Source: Methylobacterium sp. DB0501 (lineage in GTDB: Bacteria > Pseudomonadota > Alphaproteobacteria > Rhizobiales > Beijerinckiaceae). Taken from it: a stretch of DNA of 64,000 bases. Every line of letters begins with the position of its first letter. Position 1 is the first letter of the stretch. The stretch spans positions 248,001 through 312,000 of the forward strand of contig NZ_JAAKGV010000003.1 in NCBI RefSeq assembly GCF_011043735.1, read 5' to 3'. This document shows, one piece after another, positions 22,991 to 32,038 of this stretch. Both the position numbers and the translations under genes were made by a program. Under the pieces are notes generated by a model. It worked only from the letters and a program-made list of their open reading frames with translations, was not told the DNA's origin and did not search any database.

Positions 22991-23776
22991 GTGGCCGAGT
23001 CCATGGACCAAGGGGGAGATGCGCGCTGGACGCTGGTCACCGGCGCCTCGAGCGGAATCGGCGTCGAGATCGCCCGGGCCTTCGCGGCACGGGGGCGTCC
23101 GCTCGTGCTGAGCGCAAGGCGGACGGAGCGGCTGGAGGCCCTGGCGGCGGAGCTGCCCGTGCCGACGCTCGTGGTGCCGGCGGATCTGGCGCGGCCGGAC
23201 GGGCCCGAGGGACTGCTGGCGGCGGTCGAGGCGCGGGGGATCGTTCTCCACACCCTCGTCAACAATGCGGGCTTCGGCCTGCGTGGGCGCTTCGCCGGCC
23301 TGCCGGTGCGGGACCAGGCCGAGATGGTGGCGGTGAACGTCGCCGCGCCGACGGTCCTCAGCCGCCTGGTCCTGCCGGGGCTGATCGCGCGCAGGAGCGG
23401 GGGCATCCTCAACGTCGCCTCGGTGGTGGGCTACCTGGCCGGACCCAACATGGCGGCCTATTACGCCACCAAGGCCTACCTGCTCTCGCTCTCGGAAGCC
23501 CTCTACGAGGAGGCGCGGCCCTTCGGCGTGACCGTCACGGCGCTCTGCCCCGGCGCCACCGCGACGGAATTCTCGCAGCGGGCGGATGTCGGCGGCACCA
23601 AGCGCTTCACCGGCAACGTGATGCAGCCGGATGCGGTGGCGAGGGCCGCGGTCGACGGGTACCTCGCCGGGCGGGCGGTGGTGATCCCGGGCACGGCCAA
23701 CCGGGCGGCGGTGCTGGGCGCCCGCCTGATGCCGCGCTGGCTCAGCCGAAAGGTGGCGGCCCGCCTGCAAGGATGA
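22991..23776 (+). CDS. SDR-family oxidoreductase
   Basis: A 261-residue short-chain dehydrogenase. The cofactor motif is TGASSGIG (about 18-25), with NNAG near residue 91, the catalytic serine in [12 protein letters not shown] and the catalytic YxxxK in [10 protein letters not shown]. An arginine-rich segment after the second strand ([11 protein letters not shown]) suggests NADPH preference. The GTG at 22991 follows GGGGAAGGG; an ATG 12 bases later is also possible. It diverges from carB. Substrate unknown; this branch includes DltE/YqjQ-like enzymes. Confidence 0.87.
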   Translation: MAESMDQGGDARWTLVTGASSGIGVEIARAFAARGRPLVLSARRTERLEALAAELPVPTLVVPADLARPDGPEGLLAAVEARGIVLHTLVNNAGFGLRGRFAGLPVRDQAEMVAVNVAAPTVLSRLVLPGLIARRSGGILNVASVVGYLAGPNMAAYYATKAYLLSLSEALYEEARPFGVTVTALCPGATATEFSQRADVGGTKRFTGNVMQPDAVARAAVDGYLAGRAVVIPGTANRAAVLGARLMPRWLSRKVAARLQG

Positions 23777-23873
23777 ACGGATTCCGCCGCTTTCGGGTCA
23801 TCTTCGGTTCAGTGCCCGAGGCTAGACAGGGGCGAAGCGGGTTACCTCCCGCCCGTCCTCACCGGGTTGCGTC

Positions 23874-24338
23874 GTGGCGAGCGAACCGAAACCGAGTCCC
23901 CGGAACGCCGAGGCGCTGGCAGCCCTCGCGCGGCAGTTCCTCGCTTACGTCGGAGTCAGCCTCGCGGCGCTCGCGGTCCACTACGCCCTGCTCGCGACCC
24001 TGGTCGAGACCGGCCGGGCCGACCCGGTGCCGGCGGCGCTCGCCGGCTACCTCGCCGGGGCGGTGGTGTCCTATGGGCTCAACCGCCGCCTGACCTATGC
24101 CAGCACGCGGCCCCATGCCGAGGCGACCTGGCGCTTCGGCGTGGTGGCGGCGATCGGCTTCGGGCTGACCTGGCTCATCATGGCGGGGCTCATCCGCGGC
24201 TTCGGCCTGCCCTACCTCGCCGCCCAGGGGCTGGCGACCGGCGTGGTGGTGTTCTGGAACTTCCTCGGCCACCGTGTCTGGACCTTCGCGGCAAGGCCGG
24301 TGGCGGTGCTGTCGGAGGAGGTGACGGGGATGCGGTGA
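23874..24338 (+). CDS. GtrA-family membrane protein
   Basis: A 154-residue protein with four membrane segments (about 20-40, 50-70, 90-110, 120-140). The SYGLNRRLTYAS and VVFWNFLGHRVWTF motifs are typical of GtrA. Such proteins are thought to flip polyprenyl-phosphate sugars or support teichoic acid, O-antigen or arabinogalactan modification. The GTG start at 23874 has no strong ribosome binding site. It stands at the edge of the glycosyltransferase region and is convergent with the GT4 gene. Confidence 0.88.
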   Translation: MASEPKPSPRNAEALAALARQFLAYVGVSLAALAVHYALLATLVETGRADPVPAALAGYLAGAVVSYGLNRRLTYASTRPHAEATWRFGVVAAIGFGLTWLIMAGLIRGFGLPYLAAQGLATGVVVFWNFLGHRVWTFAARPVAVLSEEVTGMR

Positions 24339-24373
24339 CGCCATGTCTGCTCCCGACATCCTCCTGATCGTCG

Positions 24374-24431
24374 AAACCCTCCCGGTCATGCCGGGACCGC
24401 GCAGCGGAGCCCGGCATGACCGGGAGGGTTT
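24374..24431. terminator. Bidirectional terminator formed by a REP-like palindrome
   Basis: A perfect 22-bp stem: left arm 24374-24395 (AAACCCTCCCGG then TCATGCCGGG) and right arm 24410-24431, around a 14-nt loop containing the family-1 REP core. The plus-strand arm runs into TTTTT (24429-24433). It lies between convergent GtrA and GT4 genes, so it can end transcription from both sides, more strongly on plus. Confidence 0.8.
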
Positions 24432-24478
24432 TTAGGGTCGTCGGGAGATCCGAAGACGACTCGAGGCTCGCGCCCCCC

Positions 24479-25969
24479 TCACGTCTCCACCTCCGCCGCC
24501 TCCCGCCCGATCCTCTCCCGCCCCGCCCGCACCCCGACTTGCCCCTTCCGCATTTGCCCCTCCCGCACCTGTCCCTCCCGGGCGATCGCCGCCGCGAACA
24601 GGCCGCGCAGGGTCGTCGCCAGCGTGCCGAGGTCGTGGTGGCGGGCGACGCGGGCGCGGCCGGTGCGGCCCATCTCGGCGAGCGTCGCGTCGTCGGCCCG
24701 CAGGATGTCGCGCAGGGCTCCGACCAGGGCCGCACCGTCGCCCGGGGGCACGATGCGGCCGCAGGCCTCGTCCACCAGCTCCGGGATGCCCGCCACCGTG
24801 GTGGTCACCACCGGCCGCGCCAGGGCCAAGGCCTCCAGCAGCACGATCGGCAGCCCCTCGGCGAAGCTCGGCAGCACCAGGGCGCGGGCTTCGGCGATGG
24901 CCGCGCGGACCTCGGCGCTGTTCTGCCAGCCGCGCAACGCGATCAGGTCGCCGACGCCGTGGCGGGCGATCTCGGCCTCGATCGCCGGGCGGCTCTCGCC
25001 GTCGCCGATCAGCACCAGGCGGAACGGCGCTTCGGTCGCCCGCAGGGCCGCCACCGCGGCGGGCAGGTAGACCTGCCCCTTCTGCGGGCAGAGCCGGCCG
25101 ACGCAGACCAGCGTCCGGCTTGAGCCCGCCGGCCGGTCGGAGGGCACGAACTCGTCGAGGTCGAGGCCGCAGCGCGCCACCGCGATCCGGTCGCGAAATT
25201 GCGTTCCCCCGAAGCGCAGGAGCTGCGCGCGGCAGAAATGCGAGATCGCCACCGCGAAGGCGGCACCGGAGAGCTTGAGGGCGAGGCCGTCCTCGGTGGC
25301 GGTCAGGAACTCGTCGGGGCCGTGGGCGGTGAAGCTGTAGCTGGGGCCCCCCATGGTCCGGGTAATCAGCGCCACCGCGGCGGCGTTCGAGGAGAAATGC
25401 ACGTGGGTGTGGGCGATGCCCTCCCGCCGCAAGGCCCGCAGGAAGTACGCCGCCTCCAGGAAATACGCCGCGTGGCGTATCGCACCGCCGCCGGAGCGGG
25501 CGAGCCGCGCCGCGAGCCAGGCGCCGCGCAGGAGAGCCGCCGGGTCGGTCGCGGCCTGGCGCAGGACCGCGAGCAGCAGCCCGGGCAGGTTGCCGCTGAG
25601 GATGTATTGGGTGCGGGCCTGGTCGGCGATGTCGCGGGGGTCGACGAGGGGCAGGTGCCAGCGGCGGATTGCGAAGCGCCGCACCGTCACGCCCTGCGCC
25701 TCTAGGGCCGCCATCTCGCGCCGGATGAAGGTCGAGCTCGTCACCGGGCCGGTATTGACGAGGTAGGCGACGGTCATCCGGGGCGCCGTCTCGTCGGCCG
25801 TTGTCGTCCGCGCCTCGACGGGGGTGATCGTCATGGGTGCCGTCGTCATGGGTGCCGTCGTCATGGGTGCCGTCGTCATGGGTGCCGTCGTCATGGGTGC
25901 CGTCGTCATGGGTGCCGTCGTCATGGGTGCCGTCGTCATGGGTGCCGTCGTCATGGGTGCCGTCGTCAT
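24479..25969 (-). CDS. Glycosyltransferase family 4, with repeat-encoded N-terminus
   Basis: From Met65 (25777, MTVAYLVNTGPVTSSTFIRRE) this is a normal GT4 retaining glycosyltransferase of about 432 residues, with the donor-site motif SFAEGLPIVLLEALALARPVV and GIPELVDEA near the C-terminus. The open frame extends 64 residues upstream, nine copies of MTTAP plus a tenth altered unit (MTITP), each containing an ATG. No ribosome binding site is obvious at any of them. Start is therefore uncertain between 25969 and 25777; I give the longest form. It would act in surface polysaccharide assembly. The upstream repeat is listed separately. Confidence 0.85.
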   Translation of the reverse strand: MTTAPMTTAPMTTAPMTTAPMTTAPMTTAPMTTAPMTTAPMTTAPMTITPVEARTTTADETAPRMTVAYLVNTGPVTSSTFIRREMAALEAQGVTVRRFAIRRWHLPLVDPRDIADQARTQYILSGNLPGLLLAVLRQAATDPAALLRGAWLAARLARSGGGAIRHAAYFLEAAYFLRALRREGIAHTHVHFSSNAAAVALITRTMGGPSYSFTAHGPDEFLTATEDGLALKLSGAAFAVAISHFCRAQLLRFGGTQFRDRIAVARCGLDLDEFVPSDRPAGSSRTLVCVGRLCPQKGQVYLPAAVAALRATEAPFRLVLIGDGESRPAIEAEIARHGVGDLIALRGWQNSAEVRAAIAEARALVLPSFAEGLPIVLLEALALARPVVTTTVAGIPELVDEACGRIVPPGDGAALVGALRDILRADDATLAEMGRTGRARVARHHDLGTLATTLRGLFAAAIAREGQVREGQMRKGQVGVRAGRERIGREAAEVET

Positions 25970-25973
25970 GGGT
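25831..25973. repeat. 15-bp minisatellite (nine identical units)
   Basis: Nine exact copies of TCATGGGTGCCGTCG (25831-25965) plus a partial tenth unit. Read on the minus strand each unit is ATGACGACGGCACCC and encodes MTTAP in the frame of the GT4 gene. The unit length is a multiple of three and has no stop in any of the six frames. Identical copies imply recent expansion, so copy number probably varies among strains. Confidence 0.95.
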
Positions 25974-26232
25974 CGGCGCTCTCCCGCGTACCGTCTCGCG
26001 GGCGGAGGGCGTTCCGCGCCGCGCGATCATGGGCAGCAGCCTAGGGGCTGCCCTCACGCGCGGGAGCGGCGGAATTCGGCGGCTTCCCCGCCCAGAAGGG
26101 CGGGCGGGTTTACGCCTTTCGGAGAGCCCGGCGCCGACGATTGCGACGCTTACCTTGCGGGCGGGGCCGGCTAGCCTGGACGTCGAGGCCGCGTCGTCCG
26201 CGGCGAGACGTGGGTCGAGACCCGGCACGGCC

Positions 26233-26883
26233 ATGCAGCGCCCCCTGATCATCCTCGGCACCGGCGGCAACGCCCTCGACATCCTGGACCTCGTCGAGAG
26301 CCGGCCCGGCCTGTGGCGGGTGGCGGGCTTCCTCGACGATGCCCGGCCGGAGGGCGAGCGGGTCGCCGGGCTGCCGGTGCTCGGGCGCCTCGCGGAGGCG
26401 CGCCGCCTCGCCGAGAGCGGGGATGCGGCCTTCGTCAACGCCGTCGGCAGCGACACCAGCCACCGCGAGCGGTTGCAGATCGTCGCCGGGACCGGGCTCG
26501 ACCGCCAGCACTTCGCGACGCTGATCCATCCCGGCGCTGCGGTCTCGTCCCGGGTGATCGTCGGCCCCGGGACCTGCATTCATCACGGCGCCGGCATCGG
26601 TGGCAACGTCGTGGTGGGCGCGCACGTCACGATCGGGCCGGGCGCGATCGTCGGGCACGACACGGTGATCGGCGACGGGGCGATGCTGGCGCCGGGCTGC
26701 GTCGTCGGCGGCTTCGTGCGGCTCGGACGGTCCTGCTACGTCGGGGCCGGCAGCTGCTTGCGTCAGCGCGTGACGGTCGGCGAGCGGGCGCTCGTCGGTC
26801 TCGGCGCGGTCGTCCTGCGCGACGTGCCGGCGGGCGCGACGGTGGTCGGCAATCCCGCCTGCATCCTGCGGAGCGGAGCGTGA
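26233..26883 (+). CDS. NeuD-like sugar O-acyltransferase (left-handed beta-helix)
   Basis: A 216-residue protein. The N-terminal part (MQRPLIILGTGGNALDILDLVE) is the PglD/NeuD nucleotide-sugar-binding fold, and the C-terminal half is a left-handed beta-helix of hexapeptide repeats (GTCIHHGAGIGGNVVVGAHV through PAGATVVGNPACIL). The catalytic histidine is probably in CIHHGAGI. These acyl-CoA-dependent enzymes acetylate an amino group or hydroxyl of nucleotide sugars for surface glycans. It diverges from the GT4 gene and the GT2 gene overlaps its stop by four bases. Confidence 0.87.
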   Translation: MQRPLIILGTGGNALDILDLVESRPGLWRVAGFLDDARPEGERVAGLPVLGRLAEARRLAESGDAAFVNAVGSDTSHRERLQIVAGTGLDRQHFATLIHPGAAVSSRVIVGPGTCIHHGAGIGGNVVVGAHVTIGPGAIVGHDTVIGDGAMLAPGCVVGGFVRLGRSCYVGAGSCLRQRVTVGERALVGLGAVVLRDVPAGATVVGNPACILRSGA

Positions 26884-27785
26884 GCCCGATGCGCCCCCCG
26901 CGCGTCTCGGTCGTGCTCCCGCTCCGGGCGGGTCCGCCCGTCGAGCCGGCCCTCGCGTCCCTGCGGACCCAGACCTTCGGCGATTACGAGGTCCTGGCGG
27001 TCGGGGAGGGGGCCGCCGAGGCCGCCGCCGGGGCCGCCGATCCGCGGGTGCGGGCGCTGCGCGTCGAGGGAGCCGGCCGCAGCGCCGCCCGCAATCGCGG
27101 AATCGGCGCGGCCCGGGCCGAATGGGTGGCGTTCCTCGATCCCGGCGATGCCTGGCGGCCGGACCACCTCGCCGAGCTCGTCGCCGCGACGCGGTTCGGC
27201 GACGCCGTCGCGGTGTTCGGCAACCCCCTCCTCGGGGAGCCCGGGCGGCCGCTCCTCCCGATGAGCGTGCCCGCCGGCCGCGTCTCCGACCCGTTCGATT
27301 TCGCGCTCCGGATCGGGGACGCGCCGTTGCGCGCGAGCGCCGTCCTGGTCGAGCGGGCGGCGGCGATCGAGGCCGGGCTTTTTCCCCTCCGCTGCGGCGG
27401 CGGGCCGGAACTCGACCTGTGGGGCCGCCTCGCCCTGCAGGGATGCTTTCGCTACGTCGCGCGGCCGACGGCGGTGCTGGGACCGGCCGTCCCGTCCCGC
27501 CGCGTGCCGGCCCCGCCGCTGCTCGCCGCCACGTTGGGCAGGCTCCTCGACGAGGGTGCGGTGCCGGCCGAGCTGGCGCCGTCCGCCCGTCGCTGCCGCA
27601 ACCGGCTGACGCTCGACCACGCCCGGCGCCTCGCCGGTCTCGGCCGTCCGGCCGAGGCGCGCGTGGTCCTGGCCCGCGACTGCGTCCCCGGCCTCGATCC
27701 GGCGCGCTACCTCGCGGCGCTCGCCCGCACCTGGCGCGCCGGCCGGGCCTGGCCGGCGCCGGGGGCGCTCGCCGGCTCGCCCTGA
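26880..27785 (+). CDS. Glycosyltransferase family 2
   Basis: A GT-A fold enzyme of about 301 residues. It begins SPMRPPRVSVVLPLRAG and has a short nucleotide-binding region, with AGRSAARNRGIGAARAEWVAFLDPGD containing the DxD-equivalent DPGD motif (about 75-85). The GTG at 26880 overlaps the upstream stop (GTGA); an ATG nine bases later is an alternative. Translational coupling with the acyltransferase and the flippase downstream suggests one polysaccharide operon. Donor and acceptor sugars cannot be told. Confidence 0.82.
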   Translation: MSPMRPPRVSVVLPLRAGPPVEPALASLRTQTFGDYEVLAVGEGAAEAAAGAADPRVRALRVEGAGRSAARNRGIGAARAEWVAFLDPGDAWRPDHLAELVAATRFGDAVAVFGNPLLGEPGRPLLPMSVPAGRVSDPFDFALRIGDAPLRASAVLVERAAAIEAGLFPLRCGGGPELDLWGRLALQGCFRYVARPTAVLGPAVPSRRVPAPPLLAATLGRLLDEGAVPAELAPSARRCRNRLTLDHARRLAGLGRPAEARVVLARDCVPGLDPARYLAALARTWRAGRAWPAPGALAGSP

Positions 27786-27898
27786 TCCCCGCCAAGACAA
27801 ACCCCGCCGACGCCATCTCCACCGAAGATGTCCCCATCCATGCCGCCGCCCGCCCAAGCAACGATCGTCCGAAACGATTTCAGACCAAGGGTTACTTG

Positions 27899-29374
27899 AT
27901 GAACCTCGTCAAGCGCGCCGTCCTTCTCGTCTCGGGTGAGCGCTACCTCGTCCTGTCGATCACCCTCGTCCAGACCGCCCTGGTCTCGCGCCTGCTTACG
28001 CCGGAGCAGGTCGGCCTGTCGATGCTCGGGGTCGCGCTGGTGCAGGTCGTCGACGGCCTGCGGGATTTCGGCACCACCAACTACATCATCCACGAGCCGA
28101 CGACCTCGCAGCAGAGCGCCCGCACCGCCTTCACGGTGCTGCTGGCTCTGTCGCTGGTCTTCGCGGCCGGGCTCTTCGCCTCCGCCGACCTGTGGGCGGG
28201 GATGTACGGCCAGCCGGTGCTCGCCCCCTACCTGCGGGTGCTGTCCTTGAGCTTCCTGCTGGTACCGTTCTCCGGCCCGCTGATGGCGATGATGCGCCGC
28301 GACTTCCAGTTCGCCTCCCTGATGTGGGTCAATGTCGGCATCGGCCTGACCTACGCTGTGGTGCTCGTCGGGCTCGCCTATCTCGGCTTCGGGGCGCTGA
28401 GCTTCGCCTGGGCGATGGTGGGAAGCGCGGCCGCCGCCGTGGCCTTGAGCCTCGCGGTCCGGCCGGAGCCGGGGGTCTACCGCCCCAGCCTCCAGGGCTG
28501 GCGCACGGCCTTGGCGATCGGAGGCTTCTCCAGCGTGAACACGCTCCTCACCCGCGCCTACGACCTGCTGCCGATCTTCCTCCTCGGCCGCTTCGGCGGG
28601 CCCGACCTCGTCGGCCTCTACGGCCGGGCGCAAGTGCTGAGCCAGCTCCCCGACAAGATGATCCTCGGCAGCCTCAGCACGGTGATCCTGCCGATGTTCG
28701 CCGCCGACCGGCGCGACGGGCGGCCGCTGGCGCCGACCTACCTCGCGTCGATCGGCAACATCACGGCGGTGCTGTGGCCGATCTCCGTGCTGCTGGCGCT
28801 CATCGCCCATCCGGTGGTGATGGTCCTGCTCGGGTCGCAGTGGCTCGCCAGCGTGCCGATCTTCCAGGTGCTGGCCCTCGCCTCGATGCTGACGTTCCCG
28901 GCGATGCTGACCTATCCGGTGCTGCTGGCGAGCGAGGGCCTGCGCGACACCCTGACGGCGAGCCTGATCGGCCTGCCGCCGAGCGCCGTCATCCTGTTCG
29001 CGGCGGCCTCCGGCGGGCCGCTGGCGGTGGCCGCGAGCCAGTTCCTCACCGTCCCGCTCCAGGCCGGGATCGCCCTGTGGTTCATCCGCCGCCGGGTGCC
29101 GTTCGGCCTCGCCGACTTCGTCGGCGCGCTCCGGATCAGCGCCCTCGTGGCGCTCGCCACCGCCCTTCCCCCGATCGCCGTCATCGCGCTCACCGGCCGG
29201 GGCTTCGCCCTCACCATCCCGGAGGGCGTCCTCGCCGGCTTCGGCGGCGCCGCGGCCTGGCTCGTCGCGATGCTGGTCCTCGACCATCCGATCGCCGGCC
29301 ACATCCGCGAGACGATCCGCCCGGTCATGATCGGCCTGCGGGCGCGGACGCGGGCGGTGTGGGCCGGGCGGTGA
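27899..29374 (+). CDS. Oligosaccharide flippase (Wzx/MATE-like)
   Basis: A 491-residue membrane protein with about 12-14 hydrophobic segments, starting MNLVKRAVLLVSGERYLVLSI. It has the polysaccharide-transporter architecture (LRDFGTTNYII, PFSGPLMAMMRRDFQ and YGRAQVLSQLPDKMI). Members export lipid-linked oligosaccharide units across the inner membrane (Wzx or MOP superfamily). The ATG at 27899 follows AAGGG. The gap of about 110 bases after the GT2 gene and the glycan enzymes before it support a role in capsule or O-polysaccharide assembly. No Wzy polymerase gene is in the window. Confidence 0.88.
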   Translation: MNLVKRAVLLVSGERYLVLSITLVQTALVSRLLTPEQVGLSMLGVALVQVVDGLRDFGTTNYIIHEPTTSQQSARTAFTVLLALSLVFAAGLFASADLWAGMYGQPVLAPYLRVLSLSFLLVPFSGPLMAMMRRDFQFASLMWVNVGIGLTYAVVLVGLAYLGFGALSFAWAMVGSAAAAVALSLAVRPEPGVYRPSLQGWRTALAIGGFSSVNTLLTRAYDLLPIFLLGRFGGPDLVGLYGRAQVLSQLPDKMILGSLSTVILPMFAADRRDGRPLAPTYLASIGNITAVLWPISVLLALIAHPVVMVLLGSQWLASVPIFQVLALASMLTFPAMLTYPVLLASEGLRDTLTASLIGLPPSAVILFAAASGGPLAVAASQFLTVPLQAGIALWFIRRRVPFGLADFVGALRISALVALATALPPIAVIALTGRGFALTIPEGVLAGFGGAAAWLVAMLVLDHPIAGHIRETIRPVMIGLRARTRAVWAGR

Positions 29375-29408
29375 GGCTCGCGCCCCGGCTGCACGCGCCG
29401 TCGACGTC

Positions 29409-29488
29409 GTCCTGTGGCCCGGCCGCGAGGCCGCCGCGCGCCGTGATCGGCGGTCGGCGCGCACCGCCCCAGGCCGGGCCACGAGGAC
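29409..29488 (+). repeat. Long inverted repeat after the flippase gene
   Basis: GTCCTGTGGCCCGGCC pairs with GGCCGGGCCACGAGGAC with one bulge, around an internal loop that itself contains GGCGGTCGGCGCGCACCGCC. No T-tract follows. It may be a structure that slows transcription at the end of the polysaccharide genes. Confidence 0.5.
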
Positions 29489-29555
29489 AAGGCATTGCCG
29501 CCGGTCCGGGCCGGTTCGGGCGCCGGATCGAGGGGCGTCCCATCCGAAGAGCGGA

Positions 29556-29690
29556 TGATGCCGTTTCCGGGAGATGACGTCCGGAAACGGCATCACCAGC
29601 TCGCGCGGCGCTTGAGCGAAGCCGACTTCCGCATTGCGGATGCGATTGCGCAGCAATCTCCGTGTAATCAATCGGAAGTTGTATGACGTC
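29556..29690 (+). repeat. Variable-stem palindromic element, copy B
   Basis: The stem is TGATGCCGTTTCCGG at 29556-29570 with complement at 29580-29595 around the loop GAGATGACGT. The tail continues CCAGCTCGCGCGGCGCTTGA, an inner GATTGC-GCA-GCAATC hairpin, and ends AATCGGAAGTTGTATGACGTC. It is the same orientation as copy C and opposite to copy A. Confidence 0.85.
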
Positions 29691-30370
29691 TGCTTTCGAC
29701 GGGAAGGCCTGGCGGCGACCGGTACTGCCGGAACGGGCACGGCATCCTGGAAGGAGCCCTTGACCGGCTGCGCGCCCAGGCCCCCGGCCGAGGTGAAAAA
29801 CCGTTGCCTGTGCATCTTGTGAGTGTTTCATGATGGGTCGCGGCGATGCTCCAGTCGGCTACAGACCGGTGTGGCGCGCAGATCCGCGCCGGGACGTCGA
29901 GATCTGTCGTCGCAAGTCGTCCCAGGTCTTGGATGCGGCGTGATGGTCGGACACTCAGTCGTTCCCGCCGCGACGATTGCCGGCTTTCTCGCGCTCGTCT
30001 GAGGCGCGCCGTCGGGCAGCGTAATCGATCGGCGGCTTCCCTGCGCGGAGCGCCCGCCCTCATCACCCGCCCCCGGCAGGCGTCCCATAACGGGACGACC
30101 ATTCATCTTATGTAGGAGGGTCGATTCGAGCCGTGCGACTGCTCCGCAGATCAATTCGCCCGCTCGCAATACGGCCTAGTTGCTGCGCTGCATCAAAGAC
30201 CCGAGAGTTGTCGCCGTCGATCTCTTGGCGCCACGACCGCCGGCAGCCGCTTGCGCCCCATTTCCTTCGCCGAATCTTGACCGGAAGAGCGGGCGAATCA
30301 GCGTCCGGTCGCCGCACGTCGGGGAATTATTTGATAAAATATCCATAAGTCTACGTTTCTTAACACAGGC

Positions 30371-30398
30371 TTGACGATTGAGTATTGCTGCCTATTGT
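30371..30398 (+). promoter_or_regulatory. Candidate sigma-70-type promoter
   Basis: TTGACG (30371-30376) and TATTGT (30393-30398) are separated by 16 bases, in the only AT-rich part before the cargo gene at 30510. It would give a leader of about 100 bases. Match is good but alphaproteobacterial promoters are variable, so it is only a candidate. Confidence 0.5.
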
Positions 30399-30509
30399 CA
30401 CCTCGCGCATCGGATCAGGCCCAGGGCGGGCCGTGATCTACTTGTGATGCCGCATTCAGCCGCCGCGTCCTGCGGCCCGGCTGCCTTTCCACAGAACCGG
30501 ACGTGATAC

Positions 30510-31889
30510 ATGGCTTATGAAACGGTCGCGCAGCCCTTTGCGCCGGGCAGCATCTGGAACACCCCGATCGGGTCGAATGCGCAGTTCCAGGCTGCATCCG
30601 GGGCGCAGACCGCCTCCATCCAGCATCAGGCCGGCGTAAACACCTGGATCGGCCAGGACGCCATTCCGATCTACCAGGCGAAGTCGACCGACCCGATGGC
30701 GACCTGGACCTACGAGAGCCGGGCCACCAACTCCGACTGGACTTTCGGCAACACCTCGTCGATGAACGGCTCGTTCCAGATGCGGACGCCGAGCGACGTG
30801 CAGTTCAAGACCGGCGACGGCTGGGCGATCATCGTGTCCGAGGACGGCCAGCACTACATCGAGACCTGGCTGGGCGGTAAGACCGGCAACAACAGCTATC
30901 ACGCCTCCTACGTCGTCGAGAACACCGTGACGGGTGACGGCATCGCCAATGTGCCTGGCGCGCACGAGGGCATCCGCGCCGCCGGCATGTCGCTGATGGG
31001 CGGCCTGGTGCAGAAGTCCGAGCTCGACGCGGGCCACATCGACCACGCGGTTGCGATGGCGGTCTCGACGACCCAGGCCGGCTCCGCCGCATCCCCGTAT
31101 GTCTGGCCGGCGACCTCCGCCGACAACTTCAGCGGCAGCTATTCGGGCTCGATCCCGCTGGGCTCGCTGATCGCGATCCCCAAGGACGTCGACCTGACCA
31201 AGATCGGCATCACCACGTCCGAGGGCATGGCGCTGGCCAAGGCTTACCAGAACTACGGCGGTTACGTCACCGACACCGCCGGCCCGAACACCATGCAGCT
31301 CGCCTATCTCGAGCAGGGTGCGAGCCAGAAGCAGGTCGACAACCTGTTCAAGGACATCGGCGCGATCCGCGCGCATCTCGAGCTGGTGACCAACAACACC
31401 GCCGCGACCCCGGCCGGCGGCGGCGACCATGCGCTGCCGAGCACGCCCGCCCCCGCGGCGGCGGCCACGGCCACGGCCGTCGTCCCCCCGGTCGCGACCG
31501 CGCCGTCCACCGGCAGCACGGCGCAGCCGAGCGTCAGCCTAGGCAGCGGCCCCGACCAGCTGCTCCTGAAGGTCAGCCAGGACGCCCTTTGGGGCGATGC
31601 CCAGTACACGATCTCGGTCGACGGCAAGCAGATCGGCGGCGTCCAGACCGCGCACGCCGCCCACGGCTCGGGCCAGTCCGACCTGATCTCGGTGAGCGGC
31701 AACTGGGGCCAGGGCGACCACGACGTGGCGGTCAACTTCCTCAACGACGTCTGGGCCGGTGCCGGCCGCGGCGACCGCAACCTCTACGTCGACAGCGCCA
31801 CCTATCACGGCCAGGACGTGGCGGGGGCCCATCTGAACCTGCAAAGCAACGGCGCTCAGCACTTCACCTTCCACGACTACCTCGTCTGA
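30510..31889 (+). CDS. Type I secretion cargo with C-terminal CBM60-like domain
   Basis: A 459-residue protein without signal peptide. Residues 1 to about 300 form an unrecognised domain beginning ETVAQPFAPGSIWNTPIGS, a start style seen in other bacterial secreted proteins. An Ala/Pro/Thr linker follows (about 305-345), then a region matching calcium-dependent xylan-binding modules (VSLGSGPDQLLLKVSQDALWG, YTISVDGKQIGG, NFLNDVWAG, DRNLYVDSATY). No RTX repeats are seen, but such modules are common on type I secreted proteins. The next two genes encode an ABC transporter and HlyD adaptor, so it is probably their substrate. Its enzymatic or adhesive activity is unknown. Confidence 0.82.
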   Translation: MAYETVAQPFAPGSIWNTPIGSNAQFQAASGAQTASIQHQAGVNTWIGQDAIPIYQAKSTDPMATWTYESRATNSDWTFGNTSSMNGSFQMRTPSDVQFKTGDGWAIIVSEDGQHYIETWLGGKTGNNSYHASYVVENTVTGDGIANVPGAHEGIRAAGMSLMGGLVQKSELDAGHIDHAVAMAVSTTQAGSAASPYVWPATSADNFSGSYSGSIPLGSLIAIPKDVDLTKIGITTSEGMALAKAYQNYGGYVTDTAGPNTMQLAYLEQGASQKQVDNLFKDIGAIRAHLELVTNNTAATPAGGGDHALPSTPAPAAAATATAVVPPVATAPSTGSTAQPSVSLGSGPDQLLLKVSQDALWGDAQYTISVDGKQIGGVQTAHAAHGSGQSDLISVSGNWGQGDHDVAVNFLNDVWAGAGRGDRNLYVDSATYHGQDVAGAHLNLQSNGAQHFTFHDYLV

Positions 31890-32038
31890 GGATCGTGACC
31901 GCCCCGCCCGCCGGTTTCCGGACCGGCGGTCGGGGCACCCCGCGCCGCCTCTCCTCGCATTTCCGCGACGCGCCGCCGCCGCCGGTCGGGTTCTCCCGTC
32001 CGGCGGTCGCCGCGCGCCGCCAGACGGAGTCCGAACCC

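Larger units (their letters stand above)
29375..30509. other. 1.1-kb intergenic region
   Basis: No convincing gene. It holds a long imperfect inverted repeat (arms 29409-29424 and 29472-29488, about 47-nt loop) just after the flippase gene that could end transcription, a copy of the variable-stem palindromic element (29556-29690), and an AT-rich tail (about 30310-30400) with a plausible promoter for the type I cargo gene. Confidence 0.6.

Noticed and set aside
25831..25973. CRISPR array
   Set aside because: Units are 15 bp, directly adjacent and without spacers, so this is a minisatellite in coding DNA.
29828..30169. Small open frames on both strands in the 29.8-30.2 kb region
   Set aside because: Arginine/serine-rich translations, no ribosome binding site or domain, and coincident frames on both strands; treated as non-coding.
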